Source of the DNA: Geomonas sp. Red32
GTDB lineage: Bacteria > Desulfobacterota > Desulfuromonadia > Geobacterales > Geobacteraceae
Assembly (NCBI RefSeq): GCF_023652955.1
Contig: NZ_JAKLOY010000008.1
Location: 62,001 to 126,000 of the forward strand
Length of the DNA: 64,000 bases
Direction: 5' to 3'
Both the position numbers and the translations under genes were made by a program. This document shows, piece after piece, positions 25,011-32,738 of this stretch; the first letter of the stretch is position 1, and each line of letters begins with the position of its first letter. The notes under the pieces were generated by a model. The model saw only the letters and a program-made list of their open reading frames with translations. It made no database searches and was not told the DNA's origin.

Positions 25011-26261
25011 TTACTTCACCACCACCGAGCCCATATTGGCGGTGTTGCCGAAGCCGACCGCAACGTTGGCGGCACCCTGGTTGTTGGAGTTATTGGAGAC
25101 GGAGCCGTTGACGGTGGCGTTCTGGACCTCTACCGAGCCCATGTTGGCGTGGTTGCCGAAGCCGACGGCGACGTTGGCGGCACCCTGGTTGTTGGAGGAG
25201 TTGTCCACGTAGCCGTTCACGGTGGCGTTGTGGATGTCGGTGGAGCCCATGCTGGCCTGGTTGCCGGTCCCGACGGCGACGTTGGCGGCGCCCTGGTTGT
25301 AGGAGTTGTTGTAGACGCCGCCGTTGATGTTGGAGCCGGTCACGCTGGTGGAGCCCATGCTGGCCTGGTTACCGGAGCCGACCGCGATGTTGGCGGCGCC
25401 CTGGTTGTTGGAGTAGTTGTCCACGTAGCCGTTCACGTTGGAACCGCCGATGTTGGTAGAACCCATGCGGGCGCTGTTGTTGTTGCCGACCGCGACGTTG
25501 GCAGCCCCCTGGTTGTTGGAGTAGTTGTACACGCCTCCGCCGACGTTGGAATTGCGGATGTTGGTGGAGCCGAGCGAGGCCCGGTTGTTGTCCCCCACCG
25601 CGATGTTGGCGGCGCCCTGGTTGTTGGACCCGTTATAGACGTAGCCGTTGACGTTGGAGTTGTTGACGTTGGTGGAGCCCATGCTGGCCTTGTTGCCGGC
25701 CCCGACCGCGACGTTGGCGGCCCCCTGGTTGTTGGAGTAGTTGCCGACGTAGCCGTTCACGTTGGCATTGTTCACGTTGACGGAACCGACGTTGGCGTTG
25801 TTGCCGGTCCCCACCGCGACGTTCGCAGAGCCCTGGTTGTAGGAGTTATTGTTGACGCTGCCGTTGATGGTGGCGTTGTTGACGTTGACCGAGCCGGTGT
25901 TGGCGTTGTTGCCGGAGCCGACCGCGATGTTGGCAGAGCCCTGGTTGTTGGAATAATTACCGACGTAGCCGTTCACGTTGGCGTTGTTGAGGTTGGTGGA
26001 CCCGCTGCTCGCGTTGTTACCGGCGCCGACGGCGACGTTCGCGGCACCCTGGTTGTTCGAGTAGTTGCCGACGTAGCCGTTCACCCGGCTGTTGGAGACC
26101 CCGGTGGTGCCCATGTTGGCGTTGTTGTAGTCGCCCACCGAGACGTTGGCGGCACCCTGGTTGTTCGAGTTGTTGTTGACCGAGCCGCGGATATCCGACT
26201 GGGCGTAGCATACGGCGGCATTCAACAGGACGGCGATTGTCACTACCATGCTCTTTTTCAT
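25011..26261 (-). CDS. Secreted protein of eleven 36-residue repeats, candidate amyloid or surface-fibre subunit
   Basis: A 416-residue protein: a 21-residue signal peptide (MKKSMVVTIAVLLNAAVCYA then Q) and then exactly eleven tandem units of 36 residues, the last one residue short. The core of each unit is SNNQGAANVAVG followed by GNxAxxGS and a variable VNxxNVNG stretch. Composition is dominated by Asn, Gly, Ala, Val and Ser with no Cys in the mature part. The Q-G-x-x-N-x-A core recalls the curlin Q-x-G-x-x-N-x-A motif but the period (36, perhaps two 18-residue rungs) differs from curli. A beta-solenoid amyloid is the simplest reading. GGGAGGGAAAC precedes the ATG. It heads an operon with a CsgG-like secretion protein. 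A soluble adhesin or ice-/metal-binding solenoid are alternatives. Confidence 0.75.
   Translation of the reverse strand: MKKSMVVTIAVLLNAAVCYAQSDIRGSVNNNSNNQGAANVSVGDYNNANMGTTGVSNSRVNGYVGNYSNNQGAANVAVGAGNNASSGSTNLNNANVNGYVGNYSNNQGSANIAVGSGNNANTGSVNVNNATINGSVNNNSYNQGSANVAVGTGNNANVGSVNVNNANVNGYVGNYSNNQGAANVAVGAGNKASMGSTNVNNSNVNGYVYNGSNNQGAANIAVGDNNRASLGSTNIRNSNVGGGVYNYSNNQGAANVAVGNNNSARMGSTNIGGSNVNGYVDNYSNNQGAANIAVGSGNQASMGSTSVTGSNINGGVYNNSYNQGAANVAVGTGNQASMGSTDIHNATVNGYVDNSSNNQGAANVAVGFGNHANMGSVEVQNATVNGSVSNNSNNQGAANVAVGFGNTANMGSVVVK
25014..26198 (-). repeat. Eleven tandem 108-bp coding repeats
   Basis: DNA-level tandem repeats coding the 36-residue units. On the plus strand the recurring core is GCGACGTTGGCGGCACCCTG with small variants (GCGATGTTGGCGGCGCCCTG). 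The array fills the mature coding region. Unit-number variation between strains would be expected by recombination. Confidence 0.85.
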
Positions 26262-26657
26262 TGTTTCCCTCCCCTTTCTTCTCTGTACCGGATTGAATTA
26301 AATATTTCAAATGCAACATCGGGTTGCGAGGTAGCGTATACAAAGAGCCGTTGGTGGCGGCAAGATACCAACGGGAAAGCATTTTTTCAAGAACAAAATC
26401 AGGTTTTATCTGAGGATAAGACTATAGAAAGGTTGAAATCTCTTAGTGATTTTCCTCGTTCACTCTTACCGGTTCTATGACGGACACTCTCATCAACTTC
26501 TACCGGTGTTTTATAACAGTAACGGCAATCCCTTATGCAGAGTTCTACTTTCTGCACGTTGGAGATCCGGCAAACAGGTGCTATGACGGACAGGGAGATC
26601 CATTTCCTTAAAGAGTGCGGCTGGGGATAGGTAACTGACGGGGGGGGAGGATGAAGT
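26262..26657. other. 396-bp gene-free region upstream of the repeat-protein operon
   Basis: Clearly more AT-rich than the flanking genes. It holds the promoter at 26362-26390, an exact 12-base direct repeat CTATGACGGACA at 26475-26486 and 26581-26592, a nearby GGAGATCC direct repeat, and a small palindrome TGCAGA-N9-TCTGCA around 26536-26556. No open reading frame or transposase remnant is convincing. It separates this operon from fetB, which ends at 26658 on the same strand. Confidence 0.5.
26362..26390 (-). promoter_or_regulatory. Putative sigma-70 promoter of the repeat-protein operon
   Basis: On the minus strand TTGAAA (26385-26390) and TATCTT (26362-26367) are spaced by exactly 17 bp. 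The predicted start leaves a leader of about 95 bases before the repeat-protein ATG, long enough for post-transcriptional control. Confidence 0.5.
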
Positions 26658-27443
26658 TTATTCGTCCCGGAACTGGTGGGCCTGGGTGAAGTAATGGCGG
26701 TAGCCCTGAAGAAGGATGAGGTAGGCGGTGATGGAGACGGCGCCGGTAATGGCGCACATGATGGCGATCTGGTACCTGACCGCCACCACCGGCTCGGTGC
26801 CGGAGAGGATCTGGCCGGTCATCATCCCGGGGAGCGAGACGATACCCATGGCGGCCATGGTGTTGACGGTCGGCATGAGCGCCGCCCGGAAGGCGCTGCG
26901 GACCGCCGATTGGGAGGCCTGCCGTCCGGTGGCACCCAGGCAGAGGGCGGTCTCGATCTCGTCGCGGCGCTCCCGCATCTCGGCTGCCAGGCGCTCGGCG
27001 GCGAGGCTCGCACCGTTCATGGAGTTGCCGATGATCATCCCGGCGAGAGGGATCAGGTAGCGGGGATCGTACCAGGGGGTGTAGCGGACGATGACGGCGC
27101 AAAAGAGGAAGGTGACCGCGCCGCAGCCGATGAAGATCGAGGTGCCCGCCACCTGGTAGAAGCGGGGCATACGGTTGCGGATGCGGCCCCCGATCACCTG
27201 GAGGGAGAAGGCCCCCATGACCAGCAGGATGGCGATCACCGGCAGCGGGCTTTTCACCGCGAAGATGAAATGCAGCAGGTAGCCCACCAAGAGGAGCTGG
27301 GCGACCATGCGGACCGCGGCCCAGAGCATCTGCCCCTCGTGGCCGACCTTCATCAGGCGCGCGAGGCCGATGGAGAGGAGCACCAGCCCGAAGGCCAGCA
27401 CGAGGTCGATGATCTCGAGATTGACGAGTCCCTGGTTTTCCAT
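26658..27443 (-). CDS. fetB: ABC transporter permease, FetB/YbbM (UPF0014) family
   Basis: A 261-residue polytopic membrane protein with about seven hydrophobic segments. Family-typical stretches include YLIPLAGMIIGNSMNGASLAAERL near residue 135, the cytoplasmic EIETALCLGATGRQA helix, and MPTVNTMAAMGIVSLPGMMTGQIL near residue 190. In E. coli FetB pairs with FetA in an exporter that lowers cellular iron. Its ATPase gene ends 2 bp upstream, a tight two-gene operon. Substrate in this organism is not shown by sequence. Confidence 0.88.
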   Translation of the reverse strand: MENQGLVNLEIIDLVLAFGLVLLSIGLARLMKVGHEGQMLWAAVRMVAQLLLVGYLLHFIFAVKSPLPVIAILLVMGAFSLQVIGGRIRNRMPRFYQVAGTSIFIGCGAVTFLFCAVIVRYTPWYDPRYLIPLAGMIIGNSMNGASLAAERLAAEMRERRDEIETALCLGATGRQASQSAVRSAFRAALMPTVNTMAAMGIVSLPGMMTGQILSGTEPVVAVRYQIAIMCAITGAVSITAYLILLQGYRHYFTQAHQFRDE

Positions 27444-27445
27444 GA

Positions 27446-28219
27446 TCAGACCTCCGCCCCCGGTTCCTCGAGGAACCGTATCAGTTCCGGTGACTTCGGA
27501 TGGGCGAGGAGATCTTCCCCCCTCCCCTCTTCCAGGATCCGTCCGGCCTCGAGGTACAGGCAGTAGTCGGCCAGCCGCTCGGCGAGCCTGAGGTCGTGGG
27601 TGACCAGGAGGACGGTGAGCCTTTGCGAGTGGCAGATCTCCCGCAGGGTCGCGGCCAAGGCGTCCGAGGTACGGCGGTCGAGGGCGCTGGTCGGCTCGTC
27701 GAGAAGAAGGACGCTGGGCTTGGTGATCAGGCCGCGGGCAAGCCCCACCCGCTGCTGCTGCCCCAGCGAGAGCGAACGGGCGTCCCGCTCGACCAGGGAG
27801 GGATCGAGCTTGGCAAGCGAGAGAGATTGGAGGACGGCTTCGCTTCCCGCCGAAGGGAGCGGCTGCTGGCGGTAGAGGAAGGGGCGCTGCAGGTTTTCCA
27901 GCACGCTCCCGGCGAACATGAACGGTTTCTGGGGGACCAGGGCGACGCGGTGACGGAGCTCGATGGGATCGATGGTGGCGATGTCGGTTCCCTCCACCAG
28001 GATCCTCCCGCCCGAGGGCTCGGCGAGCCGGTTCAGGAGACGGATAAGGGAACTCTTGCCGCCGCCGGAGGGGCCGATGATGACGGTAATCTCGCCGCGG
28101 CGGGCAGAGAAGGAGATCTCGCGGACGATCTCGGTTTCCACCCCCTCCTGGCTCTTTCTCGTTACCGAGACCCGCTCGACCTGAACAGAGACGGAATTTT
28201 CGGAACCAAACTCACTCAT
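27446..28219 (-). CDS. fetA: ABC transporter ATP-binding protein, FetA-like
   Basis: A 257-residue ABC ATPase partner of the adjacent FetB-type permease. Walker A is GPSGGGKSS near residue 53, Q-loop LVPQKPF, signature LSLGQQQRVGLA near residue 147, Walker B VLLLDEPTS near 167 and the H-loop in LLVTHDL near 202. All are intact. The short N-terminal extension (MSEFGSENSVSV) has no strong ribosome-binding site in front, so the exact start is less certain. No other transporter component is nearby. Confidence 0.85.
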   Translation of the reverse strand: MSEFGSENSVSVQVERVSVTRKSQEGVETEIVREISFSARRGEITVIIGPSGGGKSSLIRLLNRLAEPSGGRILVEGTDIATIDPIELRHRVALVPQKPFMFAGSVLENLQRPFLYRQQPLPSAGSEAVLQSLSLAKLDPSLVERDARSLSLGQQQRVGLARGLITKPSVLLLDEPTSALDRRTSDALAATLREICHSQRLTVLLVTHDLRLAERLADYCLYLEAGRILEEGRGEDLLAHPKSPELIRFLEEPGAEV

Positions 28220-28290
28220 CGCAGCTTCACCGAATCCTCATCCCACCCCCAACAAAACGGAAGCGAGAGCCCCCCAGAACGTAGTTCAGA

Positions 28291-28338
28291 GTTCCCCCCC
28301 TTGTCAAAGGGGGGACAGGGGGGATTTTGTCTCAAAAG
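28291..28338. repeat. CCCCCTTTG-type dispersed repeat
   Basis: A CCCCCCCTTGTCAAAGGGGG palindromic core followed by GACAGGGGGGATTTTG, between the aldehyde oxidoreductase stop and fetA. Confidence 0.75.
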
Positions 28339-28340
28339 GA

Positions 28341-30521
28341 TCAGTTGTACGCGACCAACTGCTCCCGGGTCTCCGAGGTCAGGTGATCCCAAAGCCCCAG
28401 CCCCTTCAGGGTATCGACCTTCGGGATACCCTTCTCGCTCCAGCCGCGCTCCTGGTAGTAGACCTGGATCAGCTTGCGGAGCTCCTTTTTGCGGGCGTCC
28501 ATGAGGCTCGTGCGTTTGTCGGTGGTGGAGAGAGCCGCCAGCTGGAGGTCGTCCAAGCCGAGCATCCTTTTCAGCTCGGCATCGTTATACTCCTGCTCGC
28601 TCTCGTAGAGGGCATCTTCCGTCGGCCCGATCGCCCGGTCGGGGATCCAGTCCTGGGCGATGGTGTCCTCTCCGTAGCGCATGACGTTCATGACCCGCTG
28701 CAGGTTGATGTCGCGGTCGGTCCGCTCGAAGATCTCCTCCCACCGCAGGTCGGTGCCGAGCACCCCGTTGTAGAAATCGGCGTAGATCTCCTGCGAGGCC
28801 GGGTTGATGTAGACATCCCCCTCCGCCCTTTTGGCAGAGTCCGGGTTGAAGACGTCGACCCAGGGGAGCTTGCAGACGCCGAGGTTATCGTTGCCAAGGC
28901 GCACCCGGGGGTAGCTCATCAGGGCGCGCGCCTTGTCCTCGAAGGTCGGGAAGGCACCCAACAGATCCGACTTGATCAGCCAGGCCGCCGCATGATGGGC
29001 GCCGATGTCGCTCGCCGCGGCGTAGGAGCCCTGCATGGAGAGGGAACGGTGCGTCCGGTAGAAGGAGAACGGAAGCCCCTTGGTCTGCATGGCGAAGAGC
29101 TTGAGATCGGCTACCGGGTCCTTCCCGGTCCGCTTCTGGTACCGCTCGGCGACCCACCGCTTCAAGGCAACCATCCCCTGCCCGGCCATGCGGGCAAGTT
29201 CGGTGTCGCCGTGCGCCAGCTGGTGCATGAAGGCGAACGCCGCCTCCTCGTTACCCCAGACCATCCGGAGCCCGTCGCTGTCGGCCACGGTGAGGTAGCC
29301 GCGCTGGAAGCACTCCATGATGAAGGCCATGATGGTGGCGGTGGAGATGGTATCGATGCCGTAGTTGTCGCAGTGCCAGTTGGCCTCCATGATGAACTCG
29401 GCGCTCCAGATCCCGAGGTTGGAGCCGAACCCGGCCGCGGTCTCGTACTCCGGCCCGTCGACCCAGACCTTCTGGCCTGCGTGGGTCCCGGAAACCAGCG
29501 TCACCCATCCCCCCTTGTTGCACTGCAGGTTGCACCCCGGGAAGCAGCCGTCCATCCCCCGGTGCTCGAAGAGATTCTCGGCGTAGTGCTTGCCGCAGAT
29601 CTGCACGGCGCGGGGATCGCTCCCCCCCTGGAAGTTGTGGACCGGCAGCGACTGGTACTCGTGCTTGCTCATGAAGGTGATGAGCCCGACGCTCCCCTTG
29701 CGGGCCATCTTGAGCTGCTGGGGATCGACCTCCTTGACCACCTTGTGGAGACGGCTCCCGGCATTTTGCACCTTGCTCCAGTCGGCGGCGCCGTAGGGGT
29801 TCTCCCCCTGCGGGTAGTTGGCCAGCACCACGATGGCGAGCACGTTCTTGTCGCGCATCACCGAACCGATGCCGGTGCGCCCGGCCTGCTTGGAGCGCCA
29901 GACCCCCTTGCCGCCGTCCTTGGCCGGCTTCGTGATATCGAAATAGTGGCTGTTGATGCAGCCGTAGTTGGTGTTGGCGGCGCCGATACCGGTGGACATG
30001 AAGGCGATGTTGCGGCGCTGGTAGCCGGCGGCCACGAAGCGGTTCTCCACGTCGGCCTGCACGTGGAACGCCTCGTCATCGGCCGCGACCTTTTCCACCG
30101 TGACCTCGTTCGTGTAGCCGTTCACGACGATGAGCACCGGCTGGTCCGACTTGCCGGTCACCTGGAGGGCGTCGAAACCGGCGTATTTGAGATAGGCGCC
30201 GAAGTAGCCGCCGAAGTTGGAGACACCGGGAACACCGGTGGTGGGAGAAAGGGAGACAGCCATCGCCTTGGCGGTGCCCGGGAACTGCGGGATACCTCCC
30301 AGGGGGCCGTTGGCAAGGATCAGCGGGTTTTGCGGATCGAGCGGCTTGGTGGCCGCGGTAGTCGCCTTGTGGAGCAGGTAGAGGCCGAGACTGCGCCCGC
30401 CGATGAAATAGTCGCGGACCTGCGGATCGAGATCCTGGATGGCGATGGAGCCCTTTCCGAGATCCACATTGAGAATCCTGTTGGCATAGCCGCGGTGAAG
30501 CCGCGCCGGTTCGTAATGCAT
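28341..30521 (-). CDS. aor: Tungsten-type aldehyde:ferredoxin oxidoreductase
   Basis: Reversible oxidation of aldehydes to acids with ferredoxin, using a bis-pterin tungsten (or molybdenum) centre and one [4Fe-4S] cluster in the cytoplasm. The cluster ligands are visible as C326, C330 and C334 (CFPGCNLQC) plus C550 in NDNLGVCKLPW. The N-terminal domain has the cofactor-binding pattern GGRSLGLYLLHK and GVSNFGGYFGAYLKYAGFDAL. At 726 residues it is about 100 longer than typical AOR (about 610-650), with the excess mainly in the C-terminal third. BamB, the benzoyl-CoA reductase subunit, is a paralogue, but no bam genes are near. The start is supported by GGGAGGAA. Confidence 0.85.
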   Translation of the reverse strand: MHYEPARLHRGYANRILNVDLGKGSIAIQDLDPQVRDYFIGGRSLGLYLLHKATTAATKPLDPQNPLILANGPLGGIPQFPGTAKAMAVSLSPTTGVPGVSNFGGYFGAYLKYAGFDALQVTGKSDQPVLIVVNGYTNEVTVEKVAADDEAFHVQADVENRFVAAGYQRRNIAFMSTGIGAANTNYGCINSHYFDITKPAKDGGKGVWRSKQAGRTGIGSVMRDKNVLAIVVLANYPQGENPYGAADWSKVQNAGSRLHKVVKEVDPQQLKMARKGSVGLITFMSKHEYQSLPVHNFQGGSDPRAVQICGKHYAENLFEHRGMDGCFPGCNLQCNKGGWVTLVSGTHAGQKVWVDGPEYETAAGFGSNLGIWSAEFIMEANWHCDNYGIDTISTATIMAFIMECFQRGYLTVADSDGLRMVWGNEEAAFAFMHQLAHGDTELARMAGQGMVALKRWVAERYQKRTGKDPVADLKLFAMQTKGLPFSFYRTHRSLSMQGSYAAASDIGAHHAAAWLIKSDLLGAFPTFEDKARALMSYPRVRLGNDNLGVCKLPWVDVFNPDSAKRAEGDVYINPASQEIYADFYNGVLGTDLRWEEIFERTDRDINLQRVMNVMRYGEDTIAQDWIPDRAIGPTEDALYESEQEYNDAELKRMLGLDDLQLAALSTTDKRTSLMDARKKELRKLIQVYYQERGWSEKGIPKVDTLKGLGLWDHLTSETREQLVAYN

Positions 30522-30589
30522 CCTCTCGATTCCTCCCTTACTTTCTCAAGCCATTTCAAGCCGGATAAACGGCATCACAAGCCCTATCC

Positions 30590-30616
30590 ACTATATGACG
30601 AAAGGCATAAAGTCAA
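30590..30616 (-). promoter_or_regulatory. Putative promoter of the aldehyde oxidoreductase gene
   Basis: Minus-strand TTGACT (30611-30616) and TATAGT (30590-30595) with a short 15-bp spacer, about 70 bases before the ATG. Both hexamers are 5/6 matches; the spacing is suboptimal. Confidence 0.4.
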
Positions 30617-30789
30617 GATAAATAAGGAGAAGATACTCTGAGGCAAGTCAGTAGAGCCTTTCAAACTGGAACCTGAAACAGCGAACCTAGAACAGCGGTT
30701 AGTTCGATTTCCCCTGCAATGACTGCGACAATCTGCTATATTCTACGGCGCTGTCTGCAGGAATGATTTTTCAACCAGGAGGAGACCAG

Positions 30790-32073
30790 ATGAAAAAGGA
30801 TTGGCGGATAGAGACTCAGGCGATTCAGAGCGGCTACGTTCCCAAGGACGGGGAGCCGCGCATACTCCCGATCGTGCAGAGCACTACGTTCAAATTCCAA
30901 AGCGCCGAGCATGTGGCGAAGCTGTTCGACCTGGAGGTCGGCGGCCACTTCTACACCCGGCTGAGCAACCCCACCGCCGAGGGGTTCGAGACCAAGATCG
31001 CTGCCATGGAAGGGGGGATCGCCGCCATGGCCACCTCCAGCGGGCAGGCGGCCACCACCATCGCGGTGATGAACATCTGCCGGAACGGCCAGCACATCGT
31101 CGCCGCCAGCACCCTCTACGGCGGGACCTACTCGCTCTTCGCCAACACCTTCCCCAAGATGGGGATCGAGGTGACCTTCGTCGATCCCGAAGCGAGCGCC
31201 GCCGAGATCGAGGCAGCCTTCCGTCCCGAGACCCGGGCCCTGTTCGGCGAGACCATCGGCAACCCCGGCCTGAACGTCCTCGACTTCGAGAAGTTCACGA
31301 CCATCGCCAAGAAGATGCAGGTCCCCCTCATCATCGACAACACCTTCCCGACCCCGTACCTTTGCCGTCCGTTCGAGCACGGCGCGGACATCGTGATCCA
31401 TTCGGCAACGAAGTACATCGACGGCCACGCCACCAGCGTGGGCGGGGTCATCGTGGACGGCGGCACCTTCGACTGGGGCAACGGGAAGTATCCCGAGCTG
31501 ACCGAGCCCGATTCCAGCTACCACGGGTTGAAGTACCTGGAGACCTTCGGCAGCCTCGCCTACATCGTGAAGGCGCGCGTGCAGTATATGAGGGACCTGG
31601 GCGCCTGCGTGGCACCGCTCAACGCCTTCCTGTTCAACCTGGGACTGGAGACCCTGCCGCTTCGCATGCAGCGTCACAGCGAGAACGCGCTGGCACTGGC
31701 GAAGTATCTCGAGACGCATGACGCGGTGAGCTGGGTGAGGTATCCGAAGCTGGAGAGCCACAAGAGCTTCGGGCAGGCCGAGAAGTACCTGCCGAAAGGG
31801 GGAAGCGGCGTGCTGACCTTCGGGATCAAGGGAGGGGCCGAGGCCGGGAAGAAGTTCATGGAGAGCTGCCAGCTGATCGCGCTGGTCGTCCATGTCGGCG
31901 ACGCGAGGAGCTGCGTGCTCCATCCCGCCACAACGACCCACCGCCAGTTGAGCGAGGAAGAGCAGATCGCCTCCGGGGTCACCCCCGACCTGATCAGGCT
32001 CTCGGTCGGCATCGAGCACATCGACGACCTGATCGCCGACGTCGAGCAGGCGCTAAAGGCGAGCCAGCAGTAA
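30790..32073 (+). CDS. metY: O-acetylhomoserine sulfhydrylase (Cys/Met-metabolism PLP enzyme)
   Basis: Makes homocysteine from O-acetylhomoserine and sulfide, direct sulfhydrylation towards methionine. The 427-residue length and the motifs fit MetY: YTRLSNPTAEGFETKIAAMEGG near residue 60, SSGQAA, IIDNTFPTPYLCRP near 185, the PLP lysine in HSATKYIDGHAT near 208, and DARSCVLHPATTTHRQL near 375. Cystathionine gamma-synthase/lyase relatives are shorter (about 380-400). AGGAGGAGA precedes the ATG at 30790. Transcribed alone between a weak TATATT (30737-30742) and its own terminator. No SAM riboswitch was recognised in the leader. Confidence 0.9.
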   Translation: MKKDWRIETQAIQSGYVPKDGEPRILPIVQSTTFKFQSAEHVAKLFDLEVGGHFYTRLSNPTAEGFETKIAAMEGGIAAMATSSGQAATTIAVMNICRNGQHIVAASTLYGGTYSLFANTFPKMGIEVTFVDPEASAAEIEAAFRPETRALFGETIGNPGLNVLDFEKFTTIAKKMQVPLIIDNTFPTPYLCRPFEHGADIVIHSATKYIDGHATSVGGVIVDGGTFDWGNGKYPELTEPDSSYHGLKYLETFGSLAYIVKARVQYMRDLGACVAPLNAFLFNLGLETLPLRMQRHSENALALAKYLETHDAVSWVRYPKLESHKSFGQAEKYLPKGGSGVLTFGIKGGAEAGKKFMESCQLIALVVHVGDARSCVLHPATTTHRQLSEEEQIASGVTPDLIRLSVGIEHIDDLIADVEQALKASQQ

Positions 32074-32091
32074 GAAGAAAAAGGAAAGTAA

Positions 32092-32124
32092 AAGGGGACT
32101 GGCTTCGCATGCCAGTCCCCTTCT
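32092..32124 (+). terminator. Intrinsic terminator of metY
   Basis: AAGGGGACTGGC pairs with GCCAGTCCCCTT around a TTCGCAT loop, followed by CTTAT. The stem sequence GGGGACTGGC/GCCAGTCCCC is shared with the hairpin-type repeats at 36253 and 51843. Confidence 0.8.
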
Positions 32125-32156
32125 TATAGGAACGATCCACGGACGAGGAGGAGCCT

Positions 32157-32621
32157 ATGCCTCTGGAGAAACTCGAACGGACCCAGCTTATCCCCACCAC
32201 CCTCGCCGAGGCCTGGAGCTTCTTCAGCCGTCCCGGCAATCTGGCAGCCATCACCCCTCCCTCGATGGCCTTCCAAGTCACCTCCGCTCCCCAGGAGACG
32301 ATGTACGCCGGCATGATCGTCACCTACAAGGTGAGCCCGATGCCGGGCCTGCCGCTGAACTGGGTGACGGAGATCACCCACGTCGAGGCGCCTTCCTTTT
32401 TCATCGATGAGCAGCGGATCGGCCCGTACCACTTCTGGCACCACCAGCACCACTTCCGGGAGGTGGCCGACGGGGTCGAGATGCGGGACATCGTCCACTA
32501 CCAGCTTCCCTTCGGTCCGCTCGCCCTGCCAGTCAGCTGGCTGGTGAAGCGGCGGCTGGAGGCCATCTTCGGCTACCGGGTGCAAGCGGTGGAGCGCATC
32601 TTCGGCAGCGGTAAACCCTAA
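32157..32621 (+). CDS. SRPBCC-family (START-like) ligand-binding protein
   Basis: A 154-residue protein with the SRPBCC/polyketide-cyclase-like pattern: RTQLIPTTLAEAWSFFSRPGN near the N-terminus, LNWVTEITHVEAPSFFIDEQ in the middle strands and a C-terminal helix (LVKRRLEAIFGYRVQAVERI). Such proteins form a helix-grip pocket for a hydrophobic ligand; some are annotated as cell-division-inhibitor-like. No ligand or partner can be inferred. GAGGAGGAG precedes the ATG. It sits just beyond the metY terminator and is probably transcribed separately or by read-through. Confidence 0.75.
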   Translation: MPLEKLERTQLIPTTLAEAWSFFSRPGNLAAITPPSMAFQVTSAPQETMYAGMIVTYKVSPMPGLPLNWVTEITHVEAPSFFIDEQRIGPYHFWHHQHHFREVADGVEMRDIVHYQLPFGPLALPVSWLVKRRLEAIFGYRVQAVERIFGSGKP

Positions 32622-32638
32622 ACACCCAATGACATCAA

Positions 32639-32729
32639 AGTCCCCCTTTGAAAAAGGGGGCTTTAGGGGGATTTCCTCCTGCTCCTCACGGCAAATCCCC
32701 CCCGCCCCCCCTCTTTCAAAGGGGGGAGC
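32639..32729. repeat. CCCCCTTTG-type dispersed repeat (inverted pair)
   Basis: TCCCCCTTTGAAAAAGGGGG followed by CTTTAGGGGGATTTCC on the left, and CAAATCCCCCCC with CTTTCAAAGGGGGG on the right. It fills the gap between two convergent genes and could form a strong two-way hairpin. Confidence 0.8.
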
Positions 32730-32738
32730 TGAATGCCG

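Noticed and set aside
25014-26198. CRISPR-like array
   Set aside because: The 108-bp units are contiguous coding repeats without unique spacers and no cas gene is near.
26262-26440. Sigma-54 promoter for the repeat-protein operon
   Set aside because: No GG-N10-GC arrangement was found on the minus strand; the closest candidate has a 12-base spacing and lacks the GG.
24594-26480. Plus-strand repetitive frame rich in VGG, AHAG and VVGVV opposite the repeat protein
   Set aside because: The repeat pattern is a direct consequence of the 108-bp repeats read backwards; it lacks a signal peptide and start signals, while the minus-strand frame has a signal peptide, a strong ribosome-binding site and operon context.
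28341-30521. BamB (benzoyl-CoA reductase subunit) identity for the AOR-family protein
   Set aside because: The family is the same, but no other bam gene is nearby and the length differs; a general AOR assignment is safer.
30522-30789. SAM riboswitch in the metY leader
   Set aside because: None of the conserved SAM-riboswitch core segments could be recognised in this 268-bp gap.
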